Part shown: positions 25,610-33,137 of the stretch, piece after piece
Layout: every line of letters begins with the position of its first letter
Position numbering within the stretch: position 1 is the first letter of the stretch
Source: Natrarchaeobius oligotrophus
Lineage (GTDB): Archaea > Halobacteriota > Halobacteria > Halobacteriales > Natrialbaceae
Length of the DNA: 64,000 nt
Assembly: GCF_003841465.1 (NCBI RefSeq)
Contig: NZ_REFZ01000008.1
Span: forward strand, 1 to 64,000
Direction: 5' to 3'
The notes under the pieces: model-generated
Database searches by the model: none
The model's input: the letters and a program-made list of their open reading frames with translations, nothing else
What the model was told of the DNA's origin: nothing
Made by a program: the position numbers and the translations under genes

Positions 25610-26056
25610 ATGAGCAAGACCATTCTCGTCCCCGTCGACGGATCCGGACCGTCCCGGGCCGCGGCTAACTACGCGTCCGAACAGTTCTCTGGCGCGAACA
25701 TCACGCTGCTGTACGTGATGGATCCGATGATCGAATACAGTCGACGGCGAGCGTTTCCCGGGTACAGGGCGGAAGACGAGTACAAGAACGAACGCGAGAA
25801 AGGCGAATGGGTCCTCGAATCGATACTCGAAGAACTACCCGGCGACGTCAAAGCCGAAACCGAACTCGCCCCCGGTGAGCCGGCGCGAACAATCCTCCAG
25901 TACGCAGACGAACACGAGGTCGACGCGATCGTCATCGGCAGCCACGGACGGGAGGGTGCCGCACGCGTTCTGCTGGGAAGCGTCGCGGAGACGGTGGTTC
26001 GCCGAGCGGCCGTCCCAGTGACAGTGGTTCGTTCGGAGGAGCCACCGAACGGGTAG
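25610..26056 (+). CDS. Universal stress protein (UspA domain)
   Basis: A 148-residue single-domain Usp from the ATG in MSKTILVPVDGSGPSRAA. A Tyr/Arg-rich insertion (SRRRAFPGYRAEDEYKNE, about residues 42-59) sits between strand 2 and the long helix. The ATP loop GSHGREGAARVLLGSVAETVV is intact and nearly identical to that of the 28704 gene. It is divergent from the tandem Usp at 24385-25266, with the palindromic element between them. Confidence 0.94.
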   Translation: MSKTILVPVDGSGPSRAAANYASEQFSGANITLLYVMDPMIEYSRRRAFPGYRAEDEYKNEREKGEWVLESILEELPGDVKAETELAPGEPARTILQYADEHEVDAIVIGSHGREGAARVLLGSVAETVVRRAAVPVTVVRSEEPPNG

Positions 26057-26170
26057 CGGTCCAGCACCCGCAAAACGGTACGGCATCTACGAACGACCTC
26101 GCGGCGCCCGGTTTGGAGTCGGCCGCCGATCCGCCTGGACGGATGCCAGCCGATCGGCGGTAAACTCGCG

Positions 26171-26419
26171 TCAGAGAATTGCAACCAGAAGCACCCAGAC
26201 GAGGAGTACGTGCCAGACGATCGCGGCGACGGTGCGCCGGGTATCGTTTTCCGGAATCGGCGGATTCCTGAAGATCGCGTCGTAGACGAACGGCGTCGCG
26301 ACGAGGACGCTGCCGGCCATCGCCATCTCCATCGGAACGGCCGTAGCTAAGCCTACGACGAACCCCGACGCGAGAGCTGCCGCGATGGCGACTAGGATCC
26401 AGTCGTAGTATTCGACCAT
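26171..26419 (-). CDS. Small three-helix membrane protein
   Basis: An 82-residue protein from the Met in MVEYYDWILVAIAAAL; the longer frame upstream is not protein-like. Three membrane segments are seen: WILVAIAAALASGFVVGLATA, MAGSVLVATPFVYDAIF and AAIVWHVLLVWVLLVAIL, with a polar RNPPIPENDTRR loop. The family is one of the short haloarchaeal membrane proteins often found beside Usp genes. No function is known. Confidence 0.72.
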   Translation of the reverse strand: MVEYYDWILVAIAAALASGFVVGLATAVPMEMAMAGSVLVATPFVYDAIFRNPPIPENDTRRTVAAIVWHVLLVWVLLVAIL

Positions 26420-26567
26420 CGTGCCTCCCCTCATCAGAGAGTACAGGAGGATGGAGGAAAGGGACCCCGCACAGTCCCGACCGGTGGGAGCCATCCCCGT
26501 CCTACTTTTCGCTGGTCGGAGGAGTGTCTAGTGGCGGATCGCATCAATCATCCGTCCGGTGATTCCA

Positions 26568-26963
26568 ATGAAATACAACGAATTCGTAGGGCAGGTGCAG
26601 CACAGGCTCGAGCTCGCAGAAATGGGCCCTGCGGTTCGGGCGACCAGGGCGGTCCTGACGACGCTCGGCGAGCGACTACACGAAGGTGAAGCGACAGATC
26701 TCGCCAGCCCGCTGCCGATGGAGATCGATCGGTACCTGGCCGAGGCCGAGCACGGCCAGCGGTTCGACTACGGGGAATTCCTTGACCGGATCGCCGACCG
26801 CGAGGGCGAAAGTGTCGACCGTTCGGATGCGAACTACCACGCCCAGCAGGTCCTGACCGTCGTCGCAGATGTCGTCCCGCCCGGAAACGTCACGAAGGTC
26901 CGCGACGGGCTCCCTGAGGACTACGAGAAGCTCTTCACGCAGGTCGACGTGGCCCGACCGTGA
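26568..26963 (+). CDS. DUF2267 protein
   Basis: A 131-residue all-helical DUF2267 protein from MKYNEFVGQVQHRLELAEMG. It is a shorter paralogue of the 13039-13557 protein, lacking that protein's acidic tail. Shared features are RATRAVLTTLGERL, LPMEIDRYL, HGQRFDYGEFLDR and NYHAQQVL. Its stop overlaps the GTG start of the following methyltransferase (GTGA at 26960-26963), suggesting a two-gene operon. Function unknown; probably stress-related. Confidence 0.88.
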   Translation: MKYNEFVGQVQHRLELAEMGPAVRATRAVLTTLGERLHEGEATDLASPLPMEIDRYLAEAEHGQRFDYGEFLDRIADREGESVDRSDANYHAQQVLTVVADVVPPGNVTKVRDGLPEDYEKLFTQVDVARP

Positions 26964-27793
26964 GCGAGCCGAGCGATCCCTCTGTTGCCGGCGATGGTGC
27001 GGATGGCCGGTCGGCGACCGGAAGCGAGTCGGGACCCGCGACGGGGGACGGCGACGAGCCGTCGCCGGGAGCCGCGGCACGGGAACGGGTAACGTCGAAA
27101 ATCGCGGAGAGCGCATCCGGAAACGCGATCCCGCCCGGTCCGATCGCCCGCGTCCCTCGGTCGAAGATGGCGGCCCGCGAATGGTACAACTCACTCAGCC
27201 GGTGGTACGACGTCATCGCCGACCCGTTCGAGGCACCGGCGCGAGAGGCAGGGCTCAAACTGCTTGACGCCGCGCCCGGCGAGCGAGTCCTCGATATCGG
27301 CTGCGGGACCGGCACCGCGCTCGTCGAACTCAATTGCGCGGTCGGTTCGGACGGCGTCGCCGTCGGGATCGACCTCTCGAGAGGGATGTGTCGGAGAACC
27401 TCGCGAACGCTCGCGGCCGCCGATCTGGACCCGGGCGTGGTCGTCGAGGGCGACGCGTCGACCGCGCCGTTCTCGGACGGGACGTTCGACGCGTGCTTCG
27501 CGAGCTTCGTCCTCGACCTCTTCGACACACCCGAAATTCCGGCTGTCCTCGAGGAGTGGCGTCGCGTGCTTGCCCCGGACGGGCGTCTCTGCGTTGTCTC
27601 GCTTTCCCGTCGGGAGGCGGGCCTGATAACCCGATTGTACGAATCGATCCACGAATTGTATCCGACGTACGTTGACTGCCGGCCACTCTACCTCCGCGAC
27701 ACGCTTCTCGACGTCGGGTTCGAGATCGACGCCGAACAGGTCGCCAGCGCCTGGGGACTGCCGGTCGAAGTCGTGCTCGCCCGGAACGGGTAG
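26960..27793 (+). CDS. SAM-dependent methyltransferase (UbiE/COQ5-like)
   Basis: A 277-residue protein if started at the GTG overlapping the DUF2267 stop; the first ~69 residues are Gly/Ser/Asp-rich and disordered, and an internal ATG at 27167 (MAAREWYNSLSRWYD) would give a compact 208-residue enzyme. The Rossmann core has motif I RVLDIGCGTGTALVEL, motif II GIDLSRGM, motif III VVEGDASTAPFSDGTFDACFAS and LAPDGRLCVVSLSR. It resembles quinone or lipid methyltransferases. The N-terminal SRWYDVIADPFE matches UbiE-type enzymes. Substrate unknown; the coupling to DUF2267 is unusual. Confidence 0.85.
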   Translation: MSEPSDPSVAGDGADGRSATGSESGPATGDGDEPSPGAAARERVTSKIAESASGNAIPPGPIARVPRSKMAAREWYNSLSRWYDVIADPFEAPAREAGLKLLDAAPGERVLDIGCGTGTALVELNCAVGSDGVAVGIDLSRGMCRRTSRTLAAADLDPGVVVEGDASTAPFSDGTFDACFASFVLDLFDTPEIPAVLEEWRRVLAPDGRLCVVSLSRREAGLITRLYESIHELYPTYVDCRPLYLRDTLLDVGFEIDAEQVASAWGLPVEVVLARNG

Positions 27794-27817
27794 CAACGGC
27801 GACGGCGGCCCACCGGT

Positions 27818-28576
27818 TCACAAGTCCGTCGCGAGGTGGTTCCTCGCTCTCCGTGCGGAGTCGCGCAACAGCCCGACATCGTCGGTGAAAACCTCGACCG
27901 CGACGGTCCCGTCGAATCCCCCGAGATGATCCGCGATGACGTCGTAATCGACCTCGCCGGCACCGATCGGCAGGTGGGTGTCGCCCCTGGAACGAACGTC
28001 GTGGACGTGCAGGTGCGAGACGAGATCGCCCCATCCCGAGAGGAAGCGCTCGACGCCGTCATCGCCGTCCTCCATGTAGGCGTGGCCGACGTCGAAGCAG
28101 ACCGCCGTGTCCGTCTCTCGAGCGAGGTCGCCGAGAACCGAGAGCGGGAGGCCCCGCGCCTGGTGCCCGACGTTCTCGACGACGAGTTTGACACCCGCAT
28201 CGTCGCCGGCCGCGGCGATCGCCGCGAGCTGGTCGGCGAAGACGGGACGTAGGTCGGTGTCGTGGGGATCCCGGAGCGTGCCGTGGAGGACGGCCTTGTC
28301 GGCGTCGAGTTCGCCCGCTCGGTCGAGCAGTCGCGTCATGTAGTCGACGATCCCGGCGTTGATTTCGGGGCTGGGCGTAGCCACGACCTGCTTGTACGGG
28401 AGGTGCACGGAGAGGTCGGCGTCGGCATCCGATAAAATCGTCTCGAGGCGGCTCTCGTCAAGTTCGGCCGCGGACGTCCCGTCGCCGATCGAGAGCTCGG
28501 CGAAGTCGAAGCCCTCGACGGTCGCCGCCAACCGGTCGATCGAGTCGCCCACGGTGAGTCCGACATCGGCGTCCAT
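27818..28576 (-). CDS. Sugar phosphate isomerase/epimerase-like TIM-barrel protein
   Basis: A 252-residue protein from the Met in MDADVGLTVGDSID. It is a xylose-isomerase-like/AP-endonuclease-2 TIM barrel: LSVHLPYKQVVATPS, KAVLHGTLRD, VKLVVENVGH, VCFDVGHAYMED, HLHVHDVRSRGDTHLPIGAGEVDY and VAVEVF. The Glu (VEN), Asp/His (DVGH) and His (HVHD) are the expected metal ligands. It could act on a sugar, an inositol or damaged DNA; the family alone does not decide. It converges on the methyltransferase gene. Confidence 0.87.
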   Translation of the reverse strand: MDADVGLTVGDSIDRLAATVEGFDFAELSIGDGTSAAELDESRLETILSDADADLSVHLPYKQVVATPSPEINAGIVDYMTRLLDRAGELDADKAVLHGTLRDPHDTDLRPVFADQLAAIAAAGDDAGVKLVVENVGHQARGLPLSVLGDLARETDTAVCFDVGHAYMEDGDDGVERFLSGWGDLVSHLHVHDVRSRGDTHLPIGAGEVDYDVIADHLGGFDGTVAVEVFTDDVGLLRDSARRARNHLATDL

Positions 28577-28703
28577 ACCAGACGCTCGGCCGCCTCCCCT
28601 AAAACGATCCTGACCATCGTTAGCTGGACGACGGTCGGTCCGTCTGGACCTGCTGGTCAGCGGGCTACTGTCGGCGGGAAGCGGTGACCGACGATCGTAC
28701 CGG

Positions 28704-29141
28704 TCAGCGGACAACCGTCACTGGACAGGGCGACCGGCGGACGACCGTCTCGGCGACGCTGCCGAGCAGGATTCGCGAAACGCCCTCGCGTCCGTGGCTG
28801 CCGATGACGATGTGATCGACGTCGTACTCGTCGGCGTACTCGACGATTGTCCGGGCCGCTTTGCCGGTCTCCACGGCGGTGTCGAGTTCGATCCGGTTGA
28901 GCGCGCCGTCGTCCCGGAGCCGCTCGCGCGCTTGCTCGCAGAGGTTCTCGCCGCGTTCCCTGGCCCGGTTGAACGCCTCGGCGTCGTAGTAGCCGCCCTC
29001 CGCCCCGGCGTAAACGCCCTCCGCCGGATCGACGACGTGGAGGACTGTGATCCTGTCCCCGTCCGCGTTCGCCGCCGCGTGGTCGAGGGCCTCCCAGCTC
29101 GGTTTCGATCCATCGAGCGGAACCAGCACGTGTCGGTCCAT
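28704..29141 (-). CDS. Universal stress protein (UspA domain)
   Basis: A 145-residue single-domain Usp starting MDRHVLVPLDGSKPSWEALDH. It has a Tyr/Gly-rich loop (YAGAEGGYYDAEAFN) before the long helix and an intact ATP loop GSHGREGVSRILLGSVAETVV. The C-terminal half is close to the 25610-26056 protein, suggesting recent duplication within the island. It is the last of the nine Usp genes. Confidence 0.94.
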   Translation of the reverse strand: MDRHVLVPLDGSKPSWEALDHAAANADGDRITVLHVVDPAEGVYAGAEGGYYDAEAFNRARERGENLCEQARERLRDDGALNRIELDTAVETGKAARTIVEYADEYDVDHIVIGSHGREGVSRILLGSVAETVVRRSPCPVTVVR

Positions 29142-29314
29142 GCCGGAGTCGACGGAGTCGCGGTACAAAATACCACTCGACGATGGGCGGAGAGCCGCTG
29201 CGAGCTGGTTGTCTTCCGCCGAGTGAATCGACGATGTGCCATCCTCGGGGAATGCGTACCGGGACCCCGGTCAGCAACTCAGTGCGGCGGCGTTCACTCT
29301 TCGACCACTAAGAG

Positions 29315-29524
29315 TTAGAAGAACGTGACAATGAGCGTAAGCTGTATGAGCGCGTCAACGATTCCCAGCGCGAATAACGGCGTTCCGTCGAGCATCCAGA
29401 GGATCAGCAACATTATGACGTAGACCGCCCCGAGCAGATACAATACCGGTTGCCACAGCGTGGTGAAAAAGAGGACGAAACCCGCGAACAGTCCTGCACC
29501 CATGAGAAAGAAGTACGCCGACAT
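29315..29524 (-). CDS. Small hydrophobic membrane protein
   Basis: A 69-residue protein with three membrane segments (YFFLMGAGLFAGFVLFFTTL, PVLYLLGAVYVIMLLILWML, FALGIVDALIQLTLIVTFF) and hardly any loops. It resembles the short membrane proteins that accompany transporters or stress genes in haloarchaea. No domain is recognised. Confidence 0.7.
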   Translation of the reverse strand: MSAYFFLMGAGLFAGFVLFFTTLWQPVLYLLGAVYVIMLLILWMLDGTPLFALGIVDALIQLTLIVTFF

Positions 29525-30248
29525 AGACGTGGATACCAGTCGTGACGAGCGCGAGCGTTACGACAAGGACGTGGGCAGGCCGCCAGTTGATTGGACGAAG
29601 AACCGATCGCTCCCAGAGCCCGTCTCGCTGCTCCATGAATGGTGACTTTTCGTTTACTGTTCAAATAAACCTCGTGACGTCTGCGAAAGCGGCCGACGGC
29701 AGCATCTGCGACCGTCCCGTCGCCCATGGCCCAAAATCGCTTCCGTGGCCCTCAGCAATGGTATCAGGTACGTCCAATAGACTGGAGACCACGACTCGCG
29801 GCTCGTCACCACCGTGAGCGGTGACAACCCTTGATCATTCGTGGGGCGTTGGTAACCTCGTTGATGAACGGGTTGTCGAAAAGGTACACGTCCGTCGGTC
29901 GACATCCTTCGTGGCAGGCCCGTTCAACGGGTTGATCTTCGGCGCGATGCTCGTATTCCCGTTCCTGATCCACACGCGCTCCATAGAGCAACTACAACCT
30001 ACAGGCCCAATAAGTATAATTCACCCAATAATTGTGGGTGCTACCTCGGTTATTTCGCGGTATTTCACTTCAGAATCACGTGTCATGAGTGAATTTACAC
30101 GCCCTCTCATTAGAGAAGGTGTCGGACGAATCCATTGTTGACGCTTCTTGACGGTACTACTGACCGAATGCTGTCGACGTGATTCGACCGTTTCGGACCT
30201 TTCTTCACGACCCTAAAACCAATACTGTGGTTCTTCCCATCTGTTATT
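29525..30248. other. Long non-coding or decayed region
   Basis: About 720 bases without a convincing gene. Around 29857-29990 one plus-strand frame reads LVDERVVEKVHVRR then a hydrophobic FVAGPFNGLIFGAMLVFPFLI, which looks like a piece of a membrane protein but lacks a credible start and end. The right part becomes AT-rich, with a short CACCCA...TGGGTG palindrome at 30022-30040. It starts the compositionally different island that runs to about 33.2 kb. Confidence 0.35.
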
Positions 30249-30674
30249 ATGACCACAATTGACCCGGACAGCCGAGACATCATACGTGCGATTGAAGGGC
30301 ACGATGGAGGGGCCTCTACCACGGAAATACGACGCGAGACCGGACTCGACAACTCCAGCGTTCGATACCGGTTCCAAAAATTAGAGGAACTGGGTCTCAT
30401 CGAAACCGAACGAGACCCAACTGCGACCCCCGAGGGCGTAGCGCCGATTACGATCGCCAAACTCACGGGTGACGGTCGCGAAGAAATCCAGAAAGGTCTG
30501 ATCGTTGAATCTAAACGTCAGCGGGCGACAATCGAGCCTGTAGACAACGCGGAGAGTATCAAAGAATTAGAAGACGAGCTCGAGCAACTACGCGACCGTG
30601 TGGACCTCCTTCAGAGCAATCAAAATTGGATCGGCCCGCGAATTGAGGAATTAGTAGAAAACCAAGAGGAGTAA
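30249..30674 (+). CDS. Winged-helix regulator with C-terminal coiled coil
   Basis: A 141-residue protein. Residues 5-75 form an ArsR/MarR-like winged helix: SRDIIRAIEGHDGG, STTEIRRETGLDNSSVRYRFQKLEELGLIE, and a wing ending APITIAKLT. Residues 95-130 (ESIKELEDELEQLRDRVDLLQSN) form a heptad-rich coiled coil for dimerisation. This layout is typical of small haloarchaeal regulators on plasmids and proviruses. It is the only regulator in the small-ORF island. Confidence 0.85.
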   Translation: MTTIDPDSRDIIRAIEGHDGGASTTEIRRETGLDNSSVRYRFQKLEELGLIETERDPTATPEGVAPITIAKLTGDGREEIQKGLIVESKRQRATIEPVDNAESIKELEDELEQLRDRVDLLQSNQNWIGPRIEELVENQEE

Positions 30675-30805
30675 GCCACATAGTCGGTACTATATCATCG
30701 ACCATCTTCGATATTGAGATTGGTTCTCGATCTAAAACAGGCTCACACCTTCTATGGGTTCCGCCCAATTTGCGAGACAAGCCGTACTCCCGACGAGCAT
30801 CCCGC

Positions 30806-31153
30806 CTACGCCGCATGGTCGGCGAGCAGCGCGCGAGCAAGCCGGTAATCCAACGACCTCTGCGAAATGATAATAAGTCGGTCTGTTCCGCCGTACGACG
30901 TCTTTCCGTCAACATTGAATCCGGCGAATTCGACGATCGCGGACGACAGGTTATTCCGGTACCCGTTACCACTCTGCTGCATCTTCGAGAACTCCGCGGC
31001 TCCCAGCGGGTTTTCTGCGTCAGCGCCTGCGACGATAATCTGCGTGCGGTCACCGTCGGATACCCTGTTATAGTTAAAGACGAAGACAAGTTCCCCCAGC
31101 GCAATACAGTAGAGGTTCGCGAGGCGCGGCGGCCTACTACTATTAATAGATAT
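30806..31153 (-). pseudogene. Protein-like open frame without a start codon
   Basis: On the minus strand a frame between TAA (31156-31154) and TAG (30808-30806) reads convincingly as protein: NRVSDGDRTQIIVAGADAE, AAEFSKMQQSGNGYRNNLS, IVEFAGFNVDGKTSYGGTD, ending SLDYRLARALLADHAA. There is no ATG or GTG before the middle, so it is either a 5'-truncated gene, a frameshifted gene (an adjacent minus frame starts MNKYLLIVVGRR at 31161) or a non-canonical start. The family is not recognised. Confidence 0.4.
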
Positions 31154-31287
31154 TTATTCACCGCTTTTCAATAAGCGAGTCGCCTACAGGGCGTATGCCT
31201 ACCCCGCTCTCTTGATGTTGTGTTTATCTCGAACAATTGAATTAATCATTGCCTTAGCATAAACGTGTGTCGGTTACTCGAACGGTC

Positions 31288-31440
31288 TTAGAGCGCGTAC
31301 TCCGTACACGTCGGACATCGATGGTCGGCCGGTAGCCCCGTTGAGTTGAGGGACCGTCGGCAATCCTCGCACACGTGAACACCGCAATTGTCGCAATTGA
31401 TATGCGTTCGCCTCTCGCAGAGATAGCAATCGGCGGTCAT
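31288..31440 (-). CDS. Eight-cysteine zinc-binding microprotein
   Basis: A 50-residue protein from the ATG at 31440. It has four CxxC knuckles (CYLC, CDNC, CEDC, CPTC), enough to bind two zinc ions, with the pattern of a small RING- or ribbon-like fold. It starts one base after the stop of the gene at 31442-31609, so it is the last gene of a three-gene microprotein operon. Such proteins are common in haloarchaea and their viruses and plasmids. Function unknown; nucleic-acid or protein binding is likely. Confidence 0.75.
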   Translation of the reverse strand: MTADCYLCERRTHINCDNCGVHVCEDCRRSLNSTGLPADHRCPTCTEYAL

Positions 31441-31441
31441 G

Positions 31442-31609
31442 CTATCCGAAGAGCGTGAAGTCCTGTGGCTCCGTTCTAACGCATGCTCCGCTAATCTCTG
31501 ACCATTGACGCATCTGCCACTCCTGTAGGTCCCTACAGATTTCAGCGAGTTCTGCGGGGTCTGCGTCTTCCCCGCCGGATACGTCGACTGAGAGGGCACC
31601 TGCGGTCAT
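31442..31609 (-). CDS. 55-aa hypothetical microprotein
   Basis: A 55-residue protein from the ATG at 31609 (MTAGALSVDVSGGEDADP), with a central helix AELAEICRDLQEWQMRQW and the C-terminus CVRTEPQDFTLFG. The layout beta, helix with EIC, Trp, beta parallels the preceding 64-residue protein (LQEICQAAHTEFQWLW ... SVNVVKPD), so the two may be distant paralogues. It is the middle gene of the operon. No family is recognised. Confidence 0.6.
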   Translation of the reverse strand: MTAGALSVDVSGGEDADPAELAEICRDLQEWQMRQWSEISGACVRTEPQDFTLFG

Positions 31610-31635
31610 TTTGATTGAGTTCCTGGATTTTGGGC

Positions 31636-31830
31636 TTAGTCCGGTTTGACGACGTTGACGCTGGTGTGGTCGATGTACGCCATGCCATCCTTGTCCCACA
31701 ACCATTGGAATTCGGTGTGGGCAGCTTGACATATTTCTTGGAGGTCAGCCTCGGCCGATGAGACGCGGACGTATATCCGGTCCTCTGCCGCGAGCAATTC
31801 GCACTCCGAGCCTTTGGGAGTCTGCTGCAT
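31636..31830 (-). CDS. 64-aa hypothetical microprotein
   Basis: A 64-residue protein: strand CELLAAEDRIYVRVSSA, helix ADLQEICQAAHTEFQWLW, strand MAYIDHTSVNVVKPD. A TATA-like element 30 bases upstream supports the ATG at 31830 as a leaderless start. It is the first gene of the three-gene microprotein operon running to 31288. No family is recognised. Confidence 0.62.
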   Translation of the reverse strand: MQQTPKGSECELLAAEDRIYVRVSSAEADLQEICQAAHTEFQWLWDKDGMAYIDHTSVNVVKPD

Positions 31831-31856
31831 TGTGTATCCAAATTATCCGACTACTG

Positions 31857-31864
31857 TATTATAC
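31857..31864 (-). promoter_or_regulatory. TATA box of the microprotein operon
   Basis: GTATAATA on the minus strand is centred 30 bases upstream of the ATG at 31830. It is at the usual distance for a leaderless haloarchaeal promoter and lies in the divergent gap before the 31915 gene. Confidence 0.5.
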
Positions 31865-31914
31865 GGGCGACTATCTTCCATAAACCAATATTCTTGAAAC
31901 TATATATGTTGTGA

Positions 31915-32079
31915 ATGGGAATATCAGACCGAAAACAAGAAATCCTTGACCAGCATTACCGGCCCGTTGACGATGACCCACACTTCTACCAATGTCTCAC
32001 GTGTGGCAAGAAGGTACACGCAGGGGAGCGGGACGCGACAGATTTGGCTCGTCACGAGTTGGAATGTGACCGACAATAA
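31915..32079 (+). CDS. 54-aa zinc-finger microprotein
   Basis: A 54-residue protein: MGISDRKQEILDQHYRP, then a single zinc finger with CLTCGKKV, a spacer containing LARHELEC. The ligands would be Cys27, Cys30, His47 and Cys51 (C2HC), a layout like the single-finger proteins common in haloarchaeal genomes and viruses. Its ATG lies 84 bases from the divergent microprotein operon. It ends 36 bases before the 3' end of the tRNA-Gln gene. DNA or protein binding is the likely role. Confidence 0.7.
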   Translation: MGISDRKQEILDQHYRPVDDDPHFYQCLTCGKKVHAGERDATDLARHELECDRQ

Positions 32080-32115
32080 GTCAATCTAAAAAGAGGATTC
32101 GATACCAAAGGTATA

Positions 32116-32218
32116 TAGTCCCGGGCGGATTCGAACCGCCGTCCTGAGCTCGCTTCCGTGACGGCCGGAACCGGACACGTCCAAAGGCTCAGATGATTGG
32201 CCACTACACCACGGGACT
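32116..32218 (-). tRNA. tRNA-Gln(UUG) with a 30-nt intron
   Basis: The minus strand folds as a tRNA: acceptor AGTCCCG pairs with CGGGACT, discriminator A at 32116. The anticodon stem is TGAGC/GCTCA, with loop C-TTTGG-A and anticodon TTG (32184-32182). The T arm is GGCGG-TTCGAAT-CCGCC. A 30-nt insert (32180-32151) follows position 37, the canonical archaeal intron site, and holds an internal TTCCG/CGGAA stem suited to a bulge-helix-bulge. Mature length is 73 without CCA. An intron in tRNA-Gln(UUG) is known from Haloferax volcanii. Confidence 0.93.
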
Positions 32219-32317
32219 GCCTCGTTTCACTCGTCCCTTTGCAGGTAGCTCCCTGCTGTCCGCGGGACTCAATCGCTGGATAGAGCGCCGTCGCACAATA
32301 GTGTTACTTTTCGACTC

Positions 32318-32403
32318 GAGTCGCTCCTCGCTCGCGGCGTAGGAGATTCGCGAGTAGCCGGGCGTGGTGAAGGCGCTTCCCGGGACCGTCGCGATGTCGG
32401 CGC
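32318..32403 (-). pseudogene. Duplicated fragment of the aminotransferase gene 3' region
   Basis: The minus strand encodes ADIATVPGSAFTTPGYSRISYAASEERLE, nearly the same as residues near the C-terminus of the aminotransferase at 33309-34457. Thirty bases (32318-32347) are identical to 33351-33380, and the next 55 are clearly similar. No rest of an aminotransferase is present, so this is a broken partial duplication in the same orientation, about 1 kb from its source. Confidence 0.85.
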
Positions 32404-32482
32404 GGCACTGGAGCGGGTCAACGAAGCTCATCGTCGACTCGGTCGGGCGTCTATAATTTATACTGCTCGGATAATCACTATT

Positions 32483-32596
32483 TTAGTAATATTTCTTGTT
32501 ACGGCTCATCTCTGACCCAATGTGGGTTGTTACGCCTAGCAGGAGTGCGGTACCTACACCGGCCCCGGATATCGATTTCAGGACGGGCAGTCTCAC
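32483..32596 (-). CDS. Possible 37-aa single-helix microprotein
   Basis: A GTG at 32596 opens 37 codons, VRLPVLKSISGAGVGTALLLG, followed by a polar tail ending NKKYY and TAA. It would be one membrane helix with a basic tail. A GAGGTTGA sequence just upstream could serve as a Shine-Dalgarno. It is very short and could be chance. Confidence 0.25.
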   Translation of the reverse strand: MRLPVLKSISGAGVGTALLLGVTTHIGSEMSRNKKYY

Positions 32597-32668
32597 CGTA
32601 TCAACCTCTTTTTCTCTTATCCCTGTCTGAATGTTACTCTAATGTCCCCCAATACATCTATCGATAGA

Positions 32669-32676
32669 TTATATTA
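32669..32676 (+). promoter_or_regulatory. TATA box for the 32697 lipoprotein gene
   Basis: TTATATTA is centred about 25 bases upstream of the ATG at 32697 in a strongly AT-rich stretch, which supports that ATG rather than the later one at 32742. Confidence 0.5.
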
Positions 32677-32696
32677 AAGACATTGTGTACTAATGA

Positions 32697-33137
32697 ATGT
32701 CGCTGAAAAAGGTATTTAAATATTGGGCAGGAAAGACAGATATGAAAGAACACCGACGTTATTTCATCCTCTCTTGCGCATGTTTGTTGAGTGTATCTGG
32801 TTGTTTATCCAGGAACAGTGGCCCAAATCCGGACATAAAGTTGAGATTGTATAATAATAGTGCTGAGCGAAAGATTTTTCATTTTGCACTAGAAGACGAC
32901 GGTGGAATTGATGAATGGATAACCCGCGAAGTCAATGCGGGTACCGATGAAACCGTTAGTGTAGAGGTCGATCGAAACCAGATGTGGAATACGTTTCACG
33001 GAGTTATCGATGACCACGTTATAACTGGTGAACTGATTAGCCCGGAGTCTGCCTCTTGTATAGAATTACGATTTATCTCCGAAATAGATGATTCAGATGA
33101 GCCAGAAATACTACAGGATGCGACGGAGGGATGCTGA
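32697..33137 (+). CDS. Secreted lipoprotein, hypothetical
   Basis: A 146-residue protein. The signal region HRRYFILSCACLLSVSGC ends in a lipobox with the modified Cys at about residue 36, and the Arg pair suggests Tat export. The mature part is a beta-rich domain (IKLRLYNNSAERKIFHFALE ... TVSVEVDRNQMW) typical of haloarchaeal lipoproteins of unknown function. The TATA position favours the ATG at 32697; 32742 would give a shorter, more usual signal peptide. Codon use and base composition are AT-richer than the core genes, indicating foreign origin. Confidence 0.7.
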   Translation: MSLKKVFKYWAGKTDMKEHRRYFILSCACLLSVSGCLSRNSGPNPDIKLRLYNNSAERKIFHFALEDDGGIDEWITREVNAGTDETVSVEVDRNQMWNTFHGVIDDHVITGELISPESASCIELRFISEIDDSDEPEILQDATEGC

